Below are positions 23,490-32,088 of a stretch of 37,816 nt of DNA, piece after piece. The stretch's first letter is position 1, and each line of letters opens with the position of its first letter. The translations under genes and the position numbers were made by a program. The notes under the pieces are model-generated. The model searched no databases. It saw only the letters and a program-made list of their open reading frames with translations, and was not told where the DNA came from. Source of the DNA: JBLNCE01 sp050260415 (lineage in GTDB: Bacteria > Bacillota > UBA4882 > JAAYXC01); NCBI GenBank assembly GCA_050260415.1, contig JBLNCE010000206.1, positions 1 to 37,816 on the forward strand, in the 5' to 3' direction.

Positions 23490-26277
23490 TCCTCCGCACC
23501 TCCCAGTGGTGTTCTCTATTCCTGGCCGGGTTGTGGCGGGGCTCCCCCGCGAGTGCACCCGCGAGCCGGGCCAGGAGGACCCGGCCGGCGACGGTACAGC
23601 TGAGGTCCGTAGCCTGATCGCCCAGGCCCCCGGCCAGCCGCAGGGTGGTCAGGATGGCGCGCCCGGCCCCCAGGACGGCCTCCAGCGCATATTCCGTGAC
23701 AAGATACTCGCGAACGTCAAGCCTCCGCAGCAAGGGGCGGAGTCTGGCCTGGGGGCCGAGGCAGGCTTGGAGTTCGGGCAGGTAGAAGGATCGGTCTGTG
23801 GCCAGCGAGTACCATTGCAGGCCGCAGTATCCGTCGCCGGTGAAGCCGGCAAACACCGTGGGATCGGCGAAAACTTGAAGGGCCTCGCGCCAGAAAGGCA
23901 TTGGCCGGCTAGGAAGCGGCCCGCCATCCGGCTGCACGTAGAGCACCCGCCCTCCGACAGCGAGGAACGCCCTGGTCGATTCGTCCCAAGCGGTGCTGAC
24001 GAGCACTTCGTCCCCGGTTCCCCACGCGAACCAGGGCGGCAGACCGCTGCCGGGCAGACGGTCATACGGGTCGTGGAGCACGGTTCCCGGCGGCGGTACC
24101 GCGGCCTCTGGCGGATAGAACCAGAGCGGCCAGGAATTCACCAGGTCAAGCTGGGTATTCCCCGCCCAGGCGTCGACCTCCACGTGCAGGAGGCAAGGGG
24201 TCACCCCTTCCGCGTCGGGGATGACGAATTCCACCACCGCCAATTGGGCCACGGTCCCCGGCGCGACCGTGTGCGCCAAGGGCTGCGCGCCATGGGCCAA
24301 GGTTTCGGTGCCTGCGGTGAGACGCCAAGCCAAGCGGGCACAGTACGCCTCTTCCCTGCCGAAGTGGGAAAGCACCACATGGGCCCGGACCGTCTGCCCG
24401 CAAAGATAGTTGTAGTGATCCCAGTGGCGGAGGCGATCGCCTCCATGCACCCAGTTGCGCCGGTTGTCCCAGGCCAGCGTGAGAACCGTGTCCGCATTGA
24501 ATCGGCGCCACGCCGAAGGCGGATGCTTGGTCCGGCCAAAATCGTCGAAAAAAGCACTGGTGGTGAGCGGCGTATCGCGGAGGCTGGTCAGGACATAACC
24601 GGCCAGAGGCTCGTATTGCCGTACCGCTTCCACGACCGTGCGGCGGTAGACCAGATCTTTTTGGCGGGAAGCGGCCAGAAGGTCCTCGTAGGTCCCGAGA
24701 AGCCCGGCTTCCTCGAGGCGCTCGGACTCCTGGGCATATCCGCGGCGTTCGCGTTTCAGGTCGGCCACGGCCGGCGGCAAAAGCCACCAAGGATCCTTGC
24801 CGCCGTGGGCTTCGCGCAGCTGCCGGATGTCCCGTACCACGTCCTGGTCGCAGAACTCCCCGTAGAGCCAGGGTTTCCGTTCGCGCCAGTCAGCGGCGAA
24901 ACGATCCATGAGCGGCCGGTAGAAATGAGGATCGGTATAGAAGTGATAATCATAGTAGTCCGCGTGCTCGCGGAGAAGGCCGCCGTAACACTCGCCCGAG
25001 CCGCTGTTGTCCCTCACCAGGGCCTCGCCGGCCGATTCCTTGGCCACGGCGTAGAGCCGGGCCAGGAACTCCCCGTCGGCGGTCGCATCGAGCTCACAGC
25101 CCAGCGACCAGAGGATGAGGGAAGGATGGTTGTGCAGCCGCTCCATGATGGCCGAATACTGCCGATATACCTTCTCCTTGAGTGCGGGGGTGACCCGTGG
25201 CAGCCACAGGGGCAGTTCCTGCCAGAGCAAGACCCCGAGTTCGTCGGCGAGCGCGAAGTACTCCTCGACCGGCACGTAGAGGCAGTGTTTGATGGCGTTG
25301 AACCCGGCTTCCTTTGCCGCCAGGAGTTCCCGGCGGATCTGATCCCGCGTCGGCACGGGAGCCACGGTCTCGGGGTACCAGCCCCAGTGTAGGAGGCCGC
25401 GGAGCATGAGGGGTCTATCGTTGAGCATGATCCGACAGCCCTCCGCCCGCACGGTGCGCCAGCCAAAGCGTTTGACGGCGCGGTCGGAGAGCGCGCCCGC
25501 CTCTTCCGCCTCCACCACCAGGGTGTAGAGATTGGGCTCGTCCGGGTTCCACCTCGCCACATCCGGTACGGCCAGGCTGATGTCCTGAGCAAAGACCGCC
25601 GGATCGGCCGGCGGCTCGACCGCGGCCGCAGCGACCTCCCGTCCCGTGGGGTCGCTCACCGCCAGGAGCAGGCGCACCGGCCCGGAGCCGGCCAAGATGC
25701 CGCCCTTGACACGGACATTGAGCCGCCCCGCCTCCACTGCGGTTTGGAGATGAACCTCTTCGATGGCCGCGCCCCGTTTGCGACAGAGTTCCACCGGCTG
25801 CCAGGGGCCGCCGAAAAGGACGCAGACGTCTGGCAGGAATCCGGCCACCGCTTCGCGCAGGGGCAAGGACTCGCCCGCTTTCTGGACCAGCATGGCCAGT
25901 TCGTTGCGGCCCGGAACAGCTTGGGCGGTTATCTCGGTCTCGAATCCGTCCCAGATGCCCTCGTGTTCGCCCAGGAGCCGGCCGTTGAGGAGGATCCGGC
26001 AGCGGGTGCTGACTCCCCGAAAGCGGAGAAAGAGCCGCTCACCCGGGAAGTGCCGGCAGTCGAAGTCCCGGCGGTACCAGAAGGGACCCTCGGCCGTGAC
26101 GGGAATACCCTGGACTTCCCAAGCGCCCGGGACGATCATGGGGCGCCAGCCTGGAGAATCGACCGGGGGCGGCAGAGCGACTTCGTCCCAAGAGGAGGCG
26201 GGCGTCTCATTAAAAAGCCATCTGCCCCCCAGTTGCACCGGCTCGGCCAGACCGCCGCCGGCTGCCAGTCTTTGCAT
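23476..26277 (-). CDS. glycoside hydrolase family 2 enzyme
   Basis: This 933-residue GH2 protein has no signal peptide. Its order is a sugar-binding jelly roll (about 20-170, with PGAWEVQG, FWYRRDF), an immunoglobulin-like domain (about 170-280), a TIM barrel (about 280-570) and a long C-terminal part. The acid/base Glu is probably Glu395 in LWSLGCELD and the nucleophile Glu474 in WLYGEF. Unusually, the residue before the acid/base is Cys where GH2 enzymes normally have Asn (NE). The substrate could be a beta-galactoside, beta-mannoside or beta-glucuronide. ATG 26277 has AAGGGGA 8 bases upstream. The gene lies 70 bases after GH65 and ends overlapping the URO-D remnant. Confidence 0.85.
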   Translation of the reverse strand: MQRLAAGGGLAEPVQLGGRWLFNETPASSWDEVALPPPVDSPGWRPMIVPGAWEVQGIPVTAEGPFWYRRDFDCRHFPGERLFLRFRGVSTRCRILLNGRLLGEHEGIWDGFETEITAQAVPGRNELAMLVQKAGESLPLREAVAGFLPDVCVLFGGPWQPVELCRKRGAAIEEVHLQTAVEAGRLNVRVKGGILAGSGPVRLLLAVSDPTGREVAAAAVEPPADPAVFAQDISLAVPDVARWNPDEPNLYTLVVEAEEAGALSDRAVKRFGWRTVRAEGCRIMLNDRPLMLRGLLHWGWYPETVAPVPTRDQIRRELLAAKEAGFNAIKHCLYVPVEEYFALADELGVLLWQELPLWLPRVTPALKEKVYRQYSAIMERLHNHPSLILWSLGCELDATADGEFLARLYAVAKESAGEALVRDNSGSGECYGGLLREHADYYDYHFYTDPHFYRPLMDRFAADWRERKPWLYGEFCDQDVVRDIRQLREAHGGKDPWWLLPPAVADLKRERRGYAQESERLEEAGLLGTYEDLLAASRQKDLVYRRTVVEAVRQYEPLAGYVLTSLRDTPLTTSAFFDDFGRTKHPPSAWRRFNADTVLTLAWDNRRNWVHGGDRLRHWDHYNYLCGQTVRAHVVLSHFGREEAYCARLAWRLTAGTETLAHGAQPLAHTVAPGTVAQLAVVEFVIPDAEGVTPCLLHVEVDAWAGNTQLDLVNSWPLWFYPPEAAVPPPGTVLHDPYDRLPGSGLPPWFAWGTGDEVLVSTAWDESTRAFLAVGGRVLYVQPDGGPLPSRPMPFWREALQVFADPTVFAGFTGDGYCGLQWYSLATDRSFYLPELQACLGPQARLRPLLRRLDVREYLVTEYALEAVLGAGRAILTTLRLAGGLGDQATDLSCTVAGRVLLARLAGALAGEPRHNPARNREHHWEVRRNATG

Positions 26278-26347
26278 CTGCGACTCCCCTTCCCGACAGC
26301 CCGCGCCCGCGCCGCGGGCCTCCATCCAGGAACGGCCTGGCGCCGTT

Positions 26348-28723
26348 CTATTCTTCGGGCGGCCGCCGCTGACCGGCCCGAGGAACGGCCGGAACCGGCG
26401 GATTCGCTCCCTGGGGTTCGTAGGCCACAGTGTTTTCGCTATCGGGAATCAATTCGACTTCGCGGCCCGCCAGGATGGCCGGAAGGACGCGGTTTCCCAG
26501 ATTGCGCACCGCGATCTCGGTCTGGGTTATCCTGAACCGGAGAGGGCAACCCTGCCAGATGAGGGTGAAACTCAGGCTCGACCAGGCGGAGGGCAGGTGG
26601 GGGGAGACCATGAGCACCGCGCTCTGGATGGCATTGCGTACCCCGGCAAAACCCTGGATTACCGCCAGCCAGTTGCCGCCGGCATTGGCCATGTGAATGC
26701 CCTCGGCCGCCCCCTCCCGGCCCGGGTCCAGATCAACCAGAGCGGAGCGGCGGAAGAAAGCCATGGCCTCCTGGCGGCGTCCGAGCCAGGCGGCCACGGC
26801 GGCGTGAATGGTGGGAGAAAGGGACGAGTCATGCGAGGTCAAGGGCTCGTAGTAGTCGTATGCTATGCCCATCTCAGCCTCGGTAAAGTCCTGCGGGAAG
26901 AGAAAGACAAGGGCCAGGACGTCCGCCTGTTTCAAACATTTTGACCGGTAACGGCGTTCCCTGGAGATGAAGTGACCCAGGGGCCGGGTCCTGTCCGGCC
27001 AGGACTCGGCCAGGTTCAGGTCGGCCAAGGAGGGGAAGTCCTCGGCCTGAAGGATCAGATCTTGCTGGCGCGGGATGGCAAGCCCCTCCCCAACCGCAGC
27101 AAAACGCCCGATTTCGCCCGGGGTGAGGCCGAGACGTTCCGCCAGGGCGGCATACTCCAGCGGCCTGGCCGCCTGCATCTCCTTGAGCAGGGCCACCGTC
27201 CGGGACAGGGCGAACTTGACCAGATGCACCGTGAAGGCATTGTTGCGGGAAAAGAGGGTATACTCGTCGGGCCCCATGACCCCGAGGAGATTGTACTGCC
27301 CCGGAACCTGCCCGGGATCCACCCGTTCCACCCAATAACGGGCCGTCTCCACCATGACCTCGACCCCGTACCGGTATAAGAACTCGCGGTCACCCGTGGC
27401 CGCGGCGTAGTGGCAGAGGCCGTAGACCACATCCGCGGTAACGTGCACTTCCAGGTCGGCGTATTGCCAGTTCGGGCACTGCTCGGTGCCGTCCAGGCCC
27501 GACTCCCAGGCATACTTGGCGCCGGCGTAGTTCAGAACCGCCGCGTTCCGTCTGGCCCCGGGGAGCGTGTGGTGGCGAAAGAGGACCAGGTTCCTGGCGG
27601 CCGCGGGATCCGTGTAAACGTAGAAGGGCAGAAGATAGATCTCTGTATCCCAAAAGAACCGGCCGAAGTAGGCATCGCCCGTATAGCCCTTGGGGCAGAT
27701 GGAGACCCGGGAATCGCCGGCCGGGCGGGCGCGGAGCAGATGGTAGAGGGAAAACCTGATGGCGCGCTGGGCTTCTAAATCGCCCTCAATGACCACGTCG
27801 GCCGCCTCCCACCGCGCCGCCCAGGCCGCGGCCTGTTCTTCGTGGAGCGCCGGCAGGCCTGCGGCCATGGCCTCCTGCAGCACGGCCGCCACTCTGTCCG
27901 CCGGCTCGCCCGCCGCGAGGTCCCGATCGGTGGCCACCGCCGAGTACTTGATGAGGCAAAAACGTGCCCCGGGTGCGAGATCGCAGTCCGTCCAGAGGGA
28001 GGCCCTGTGTACGCCGACCTCGGGCCGCCAGTCCAAAACCGCGGGGGCAAAAACGCTGCCGATGACGATGCGATTGCCGCCATTGGTCCGCACCTCGCAG
28101 GCCAGGTGGCCGGCGGCAGTGAGCGAACACGCGCAGTCCAGGAAGTGATTGAAACCGCTTGTCCGCACGTTCCCGTCGATGCCGCCGGCGATCCTGAGAC
28201 GTCCGCGTCCCTTGGCCACTCTGATCTCCAGTTCCTGCACGCTGAGATTGGGCCGGGCCATACTGATGAAGCGATGCCAAGCCAGTTCCAGTTCGATGCC
28301 GGCCGCGGTCACCCAAGTGAGGCGGCGGTGGAGTACCCCATCCCGCAGGTCCAACAGGCGGAGGTGGTTTCGGCAGTCGCTATGCTCTAGATCAAGGGGC
28401 TCGCCGGCGCAGGACAGGGAGATGCCGAGGAACCAGGGGAGATTGATGATCTCCTCGTTGAGTAAGGGGTGGGGTCCGGCTATGCCTGGTACGTATGTAC
28501 CCCATTTGGACTTGCCCGCTTGCGGCTGTTCCAGGGTCACATCGTCGGGCGAACGGTTGAACTCCCTGTCCTGCGGGTCGTCTCTCAAGCCCTCCTCGAG
28601 TGAGCCGCGGACGGTCATATAGCCGCTGCCGGTGGCAAAGATGCTCTCAAAGTGACGGTTGGTACGCGGATCAAACCCCTGTTGCACGAGGGTCCACTCG
28701 GGATCTGCCTCTGGCCAGCGCAC
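26348..28723 (-). CDS. glycoside hydrolase family 65 (disaccharide phosphorylase-like)
   Basis: This is a protein of about 791 residues. The N-terminal beta-sandwich has the family start GFDPRTNRHFESIFATGSGY. The (alpha/alpha)6 barrel has FFWDTEIYLLPF, RHHTLPGARRNAA and the catalytic-acid motif VMGPDEYT (Glu general acid), and the C-terminus is the usual short beta domain. Most GH65 members are phosphorylases of maltose, trehalose, kojibiose or nigerose that yield a sugar 1-phosphate; the substrate here is unknown. The GTG at 28723 has GGGGAGGA (28737-28730) 6 bases upstream and is preferred over the GTG at 28750. The phosphohexomutase at 1626 could process the product. It lies 93 bases after the LacI gene. 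Confidence 0.88.
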   Translation of the reverse strand: MRWPEADPEWTLVQQGFDPRTNRHFESIFATGSGYMTVRGSLEEGLRDDPQDREFNRSPDDVTLEQPQAGKSKWGTYVPGIAGPHPLLNEEIINLPWFLGISLSCAGEPLDLEHSDCRNHLRLLDLRDGVLHRRLTWVTAAGIELELAWHRFISMARPNLSVQELEIRVAKGRGRLRIAGGIDGNVRTSGFNHFLDCACSLTAAGHLACEVRTNGGNRIVIGSVFAPAVLDWRPEVGVHRASLWTDCDLAPGARFCLIKYSAVATDRDLAAGEPADRVAAVLQEAMAAGLPALHEEQAAAWAARWEAADVVIEGDLEAQRAIRFSLYHLLRARPAGDSRVSICPKGYTGDAYFGRFFWDTEIYLLPFYVYTDPAAARNLVLFRHHTLPGARRNAAVLNYAGAKYAWESGLDGTEQCPNWQYADLEVHVTADVVYGLCHYAAATGDREFLYRYGVEVMVETARYWVERVDPGQVPGQYNLLGVMGPDEYTLFSRNNAFTVHLVKFALSRTVALLKEMQAARPLEYAALAERLGLTPGEIGRFAAVGEGLAIPRQQDLILQAEDFPSLADLNLAESWPDRTRPLGHFISRERRYRSKCLKQADVLALVFLFPQDFTEAEMGIAYDYYEPLTSHDSSLSPTIHAAVAAWLGRRQEAMAFFRRSALVDLDPGREGAAEGIHMANAGGNWLAVIQGFAGVRNAIQSAVLMVSPHLPSAWSSLSFTLIWQGCPLRFRITQTEIAVRNLGNRVLPAILAGREVELIPDSENTVAYEPQGANPPVPAVPRAGQRRPPEE

Positions 28724-28816
28724 ATCGGTTCCTCCCCAGAGTTTCCACACCGGCTTCGCCGGGACGAAAATAGGGCAGCTTCTGCCTCGCCAACCCCCGC
28801 CCAGGGGGCACCCCTC

Positions 28817-29917
28817 TCAGAGCTTGGTTGAGGGGGACGGGGGGTGGGTGGGTGCCTGCGCCGCGTCCGGACTGGGCACTTCCCCCTGGACCGGGGCGCC
28901 GGCCGTCAGGGGCCGCGTCGAGCCGCCTTCCACCAGCTCGGCATGGAAAGGATACCGGCGCTTGGTCGGACGCTCCCCCTTGATGATCTTGAGAATAAGG
29001 TCGAAGGCGGCCTGCCCCATCTGCCGCGCAGGCTGCCTTAGGGTGGTCAAAGCCGGCTCGTAGTAGGCGGTCCAGTCGATGCCGTCGAAACCCATGATGC
29101 TTATGTCGTCGGGTACGCGCAGACCCATTTCGCGGGCGGATTTGATGGCGCCGATGGCCATCAGGTCGTTAAAGGCGAAGACCGCCGTCGGCCGGTCGGC
29201 CCGGGCATAGATGGCCCGGGCGGCCTTGGCTCCGCCGGGGAGATGGTAGTCGCTATGGACGATGGCCTCCGGTTTCAACTCGAGGTGCCGTTCCTGATGG
29301 GCGCGGGCGATGCCCTTGATCTTCTGCCTGGTCTGGATGGCGGTGGCGGGACCGGCCAGATAGACCAGCCTGCGGTGGCCCAGGCCCAACAGATAGCAGG
29401 CGGCCAGATAACCGGCCTCTTCCTCATCGACGAAGATGGAGTAAAAGTCCTTCTCTTCGACTTGGCCCATGAGGAAGACCACCGGCGTTCCGGCCGCCAC
29501 CAGGGCGTGGTAACCGACGTCGTGGCGTTCATTGCCGCGCCGGAAACCGACCGAGATCGTGCCCTCGACCCGCCGCGACCGCAGCATCTCGAGAAGGCAC
29601 GCTTCCTTGGTCAGGTCCTCGTCGAAATCGCCGAGGATTACCTGGTACCCGTGGCGGGCGGCCGCCGTCTCGACGCCCTTGGCGGCCTGGGCAAAGATCG
29701 GGTTTTCCAGAGTGGGCAGGAGCAGACCCACCGTCCTCGTTTGGCCTTCCACCAGTTCGCGGGCGTTCTGATTGGGGGCGTAGCCCAGTTCCTCGATGGC
29801 CGCCAAGACCCTGGACCTGGTCTCCACGCTCACCTGCGGGCGGTTGTTGATCACCTTTGAGACGCTAGCCACGGAGACGCCGGCCTTGCGGGCCACGTCC
29901 CTAATCGTCGGTATCAT
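28817..29917 (-). CDS. LacI-family regulator of the glycosidase operon
   Basis: This is a 366-residue LacI/GalR protein. The HTH reads TIRDVARKAGVSVASVSKVIN, and the hinge helix segment is YAPNQNARELVEGQT. The effector domain has the usual FNDLMAIGAIKSAREMG and IMGFDGIDWTAYYEPALTT. The C-terminus has an extra Pro/Ser-rich tail of about 25 residues (VPSPDAAQAPTHPPSPSTKL), not seen in most members. The ATG at 29917 has GAGGGG 6 bases upstream. It is the first gene of the leftward operon LacI-GH65-GH2-GH38-URO-D and is preceded by a long leader, a sigma-70 promoter and two AAACGTT operators, so it probably controls its own operon. Confidence 0.93.
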   Translation of the reverse strand: MIPTIRDVARKAGVSVASVSKVINNRPQVSVETRSRVLAAIEELGYAPNQNARELVEGQTRTVGLLLPTLENPIFAQAAKGVETAAARHGYQVILGDFDEDLTKEACLLEMLRSRRVEGTISVGFRRGNERHDVGYHALVAAGTPVVFLMGQVEEKDFYSIFVDEEEAGYLAACYLLGLGHRRLVYLAGPATAIQTRQKIKGIARAHQERHLELKPEAIVHSDYHLPGGAKAARAIYARADRPTAVFAFNDLMAIGAIKSAREMGLRVPDDISIMGFDGIDWTAYYEPALTTLRQPARQMGQAAFDLILKIIKGERPTKRRYPFHAELVEGGSTRPLTAGAPVQGEVPSPDAAQAPTHPPSPSTKL

Positions 29918-30310
29918 TCATGTCCCCTCGCGGATTCGTTTGTCTGACCGGGATGGGTCCGCCGGTGGTCCCGGCCCGGGTGAACGGGCCGCCATCCGTC
30001 GGCGAGCGCCATCTTTCACGCGCTTTCCGCTTCCAGGCGCACACTGCGTAGGTTATGGTTCTTCCCCGGCAAAAAGACCCTTTCACCCGGCGGGAGAAAC
30101 GTATCACCCGTCCGCCTAACATTATCTACCTGGATGGATCATTGCTGCATAAAACGTTTAATGGAAATCCGAGCATTTGGACGAAATCAGATGCCAGAGA
30201 AAGATTCACGCGGGTTGTTCTTGCCATCTGGAAAATCGCGATCCCCTCTCCCGGGATCAGCCCTCATTGCCCCGGATACCAATCAGAGGCAGAAAGTCTG
30301 TCCTTTTAAC
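29918..30310 (-). other. long untranslated leader of the LacI operon
   Basis: About 390 bases separate the promoter-proximal operator from the LacI start codon. Apart from the second operator at 30149-30162, no gene with a ribosome binding site and no recognised riboswitch or tRNA-like structure is visible. A short open frame at 29901-30122 has no support. Confidence 0.4.
30149..30162 (-). promoter_or_regulatory. second LacI-type operator
   Basis: ATAAAACGTTTAAT is palindromic in 6 of 7 base pairs about a central CG, with the AAACGTT core of many LacI-family sites. Its centre is 162 bases from that of the promoter-proximal site at 30311-30324, a distance compatible with DNA looping by a tetramer. 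Confidence 0.55.
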
Positions 30311-30324
30311 CTAAAACGTTATAT
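30311..30324 (-). promoter_or_regulatory. LacI-type operator at the transcription start
   Basis: CTAAAACGTTATAT shares the TAAAACGTT core with the site at 30149. It starts about 12 bases beyond the -10 box at 30341-30336, so a bound repressor would sit just after the transcription start and block clearance. Confidence 0.6.
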
Positions 30325-30335
30325 GCGCTGACATA

Positions 30336-30364
30336 ATGATACAATGTAAAAAAAGCACTGTCAA
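30336..30364 (-). promoter_or_regulatory. sigma-70 promoter of the LacI/glycosidase operon
   Basis: On the minus strand the consensus TTGACA (30364-30359), exactly 17 bases, and TATCAT (30341-30336, five of six matches) form the best promoter in the window. Transcription should start near 30329 and run through LacI into GH65. Confidence 0.82.
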
Positions 30365-30453
30365 GTGCGGACAAAAGATAGCGCGGAGAAACAGCCGGCC
30401 TGCACGATCACGTGTCTTGCAGGGCGGCTCCCCAAAAAGAAGAGATCCGGACA

Positions 30454-30906
30454 TTACACTGTCACCACCATCGCCACCTCGTCACAGTGCGGAAATTTCG
30501 GGCAGTTGATGCACTCCTTCCAGACCTTCTGCGGCATGTCTTCCTTGGCGACCGTGCGAAAACCGCACTTGGCGAAGAACTCCGTCTGGTAGGTCAGGGC
30601 GAAGACCGTGCCGATCTCCAGAGAACGCGCCTCTTCGATTAGGGCCTCCACCAGCCGGCGGCCGATCCCCCGCCTTTGGCAGTCCGGCTCGAGGGCCAGG
30701 GCGCGGATTTCGGCCAGGTCCTCCCAGATGATGTGCAGGGCGCCGGTACCTAGGAACCGGCCCTCCTCCTCCACGACCGTGAATTCGCGCAGATTCTCGT
30801 AGAGCATATTGCGGGAGCGGCCCAACATCAGCCCCTGCCCCGCGTACTCGTTAATCAAACGGTGAATGGACTCCACGTCGGACATCCTGGCTTTGCGCAG
30901 GTTCAA
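30454..30906 (-). CDS. GNAT-family N-acetyltransferase
   Basis: This 150-residue acetyl-CoA transferase has the GNAT core: the start NLRKARMSDVESIHRLINEY, the central LAEIRALALEPDCQRRGIGRRL (acetyl-CoA loop Q/RxxGxG/A) and FFAKCGFRTV. The C-terminus CINCPKFPHCDEVAMV has a Cys cluster that recurs in a Bacillota subgroup often annotated as amino-acid N-acetyltransferase. The substrate is not certain. TTG 30906 is the best start because GGGGAGG lies 7 bases upstream; the GTG at 30912 is too close to it. A terminator hairpin at 31002-31030 separates it from the small gene upstream. Confidence 0.85.
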   Translation of the reverse strand: MNLRKARMSDVESIHRLINEYAGQGLMLGRSRNMLYENLREFTVVEEEGRFLGTGALHIIWEDLAEIRALALEPDCQRRGIGRRLVEALIEEARSLEIGTVFALTYQTEFFAKCGFRTVAKEDMPQKVWKECINCPKFPHCDEVAMVVTV

Positions 30907-31001
30907 CTCCACGCCTCCCCGCCCGTTTGGCCCCCGCGCCTGGCGGCCGCGGCGGTCCATTCACCAATGGTTCTACGCCGGCGCGCCCGACTCCTGCCCA
31001 C

Positions 31002-31030
31002 AAAACCGGAGCGTGGCACCAGCCACGCTC
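31002..31030 (-). terminator. intrinsic terminator after the small acidic gene
   Basis: GAGCGTGGC (31009-31017) pairs perfectly with 31022-31030 around a 4-base loop. Reading leftwards it is followed by CCGG and a run of four T (31005-31002). It begins 10 bases past the stop codon at 31041. Confidence 0.7.
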
Positions 31031-31040
31031 TTCTGTCCGG

Positions 31041-31196
31041 TCATTCCCCCGAACCTTCCCCCTGGCATACCTCTGCTTCGCACGGCGCCGGCTCCGCCGC
31101 GTCTTCAGGGACCGCCGCGTCGCCCTCCTCCTTGTCCCCCGCGCAGGGCTCGGTCTCTTTGCAGCATGGCTCCTCGCGAAGTTCCTCGTCCGCCAC
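31041..31196 (-). CDS. 51-residue acidic Cys-containing protein
   Basis: A GTG at 31196 has AAAGGAGGG 6 bases upstream, and the frame ends in TGA at 31041, followed by a clear terminator. The protein starts MADEELREEPCCKETEPCAG and has 17 Asp/Glu against three Lys/Arg and five Cys in short pairs (CC, EPC, EAEVC). I do not recognise a family. Strong ribosome binding site, terminator and biased composition make it a likely real gene rather than a chance frame. Metal binding is a guess from Cys and acid content. It is transcribed leftwards, upstream of the GNAT gene. Confidence 0.6.
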   Translation of the reverse strand: MADEELREEPCCKETEPCAGDKEEGDAAVPEDAAEPAPCEAEVCQGEGSGE

Positions 31197-31356
31197 CTTG
31201 GACCCTCCTTTCTCTTGCAAGTCCGGCGCCCGAAAGCCTCGCCCCCGTCAGGGCGCTCCCAGGAAACCGCCTAGGTTATGTCTATGCGGACAAGGTGCCC
31301 GATAGACCGCTGGCGCGGCGCGCCCCAGGAAAGAGGCCGGGAAAGGGCGATGCGGC

Positions 31357-31470
31357 ATGACGGCGGAGAAGCAGATCCCCACCGAGGAGGGGATCCTGGC
31401 CCGCGCCGGGGAATTGGGAGTAAGTTTTGTCAGGTTGCAGTTCACGGACATCCTCGGTTGGGTCGAGGGA
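31357..31470 (+). pseudogene. glnA: glutamine synthetase N-terminal stub
   Basis: ATG 31357 follows AAAGGGCGATGCGGC and reads EEGILARAGELGVSFVRLQF then FTDILGWVEG. VxFVRLQFTDILG is the conserved start of type I glutamine synthetases. After about 38 codons the similarity ends, at the edge of a cluster of hairpins, and no later glutamine synthetase segment is seen. It is probably a truncated glnA, broken by insertion or deletion. Confidence 0.7.
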
Positions 31471-31506
31471 GGCACTATCCGTCCTCCCGCACCCTCCAGG
31501 ACCAAA

Positions 31507-31524
31507 GGGTGTGGTCGCACACCC
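31507..31524. repeat. perfect inverted repeat 1 in the broken glnA region
   Basis: GGGTGTG (31507-31513) and CACACCC (31518-31524) pair around GTCG. It is the first of three hairpins within 150 bases, directly after the glutamine synthetase stub. Confidence 0.6.
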
Positions 31525-31530
31525 ATGCGA

Positions 31531-31619
31531 CAATGCCATTTCCTTGATTTGTCTTCCAGGTGAAAGAGCGGTGAACCATCGCTCTTTCACCTGGAACTGG
31601 GATCGGAGCAATGGCATTG
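31531..31619. repeat. nested inverted repeat 2 (10-bp outer arms, 15-bp inner arms)
   Basis: Outer arms CAATGCCATT (31531-31540) and AATGGCATTG (31610-31619) and inner arms CCAGGTGAAAGAGCG (31556-31570) and its exact complement (31580-31594) nest around a 9-base loop. The two intervening 15-base stretches match in about half their positions, as in an old 40+9+40 palindrome. No coding frame explains it. It could be a MITE-like insertion or an RNA structure. Confidence 0.7.
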
Positions 31620-31636
31620 CGCAAGGAATCCCGCGA

Positions 31637-31656
31637 CCAGGAACCCAAGTTCCTGG
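31637..31656. repeat. perfect inverted repeat 3
   Basis: CCAGGAAC (31637-31644) and GTTCCTGG (31649-31656) pair around CCAA. It is the third hairpin of the cluster after the glnA stub. Confidence 0.55.
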
Positions 31657-31659
31657 ACC

Positions 31660-32088
31660 TCCTGATGATGGGGTTAAGACACGTCACCATCCACGGTTCC
31701 TGTGAAGGACCGTTCGGCGCATCCATCGCGCCTCAGTACTCCGACAGGCTTCGAAGCCGACGGCAGGCCGCATCCCAGGAGCCACGATGGCCTTAGGGCC
31801 GCGACTGCCATGGATGGCACAAAGCGAGCCAAGGCCTATGCCGCGAGGCTCGACCTCCATGTCTGCGCCGAGGGTTGCTTGGATGATTGCTTAAGATGCT
31901 GTGGGAAACACAATCAAGGCTCCAGCGTCTATGATGAGGGCTTCTTCAAGACGGACCTTATCCATCAGGCCCCGGACCAGGACGCGGCCCAGGAGCGCAT
32001 CATGGCTAGATCGATCCGCAGTATCTCCGCCCCCCGGCTGAGGGTGCGACATCTTCGAAGGGTCGGACGGCTGGAAGTGTTAAAATGG
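31660..32088. other. stretch without a recognisable gene
   Basis: About 430 bases between the hairpin cluster and the end of the YwgA-like gene. Open frames exist on both strands (for example plus 31702-32163), but none has a ribosome binding site or recognisable protein text. It is probably debris of the same event that broke glnA. Confidence 0.4.

Noticed and set aside
23305..25392. Open frame of 695 codons on the plus strand opposite GH2
   Set aside because: It is antisense to an intact GH2 gene with clear catalytic motifs and has no recognisable domain.
31470..31660. Group II intron or known riboswitch at the glnA break
   Set aside because: The hairpins do not match the intron's 5' end, domain V or any riboswitch core that I can recognise.
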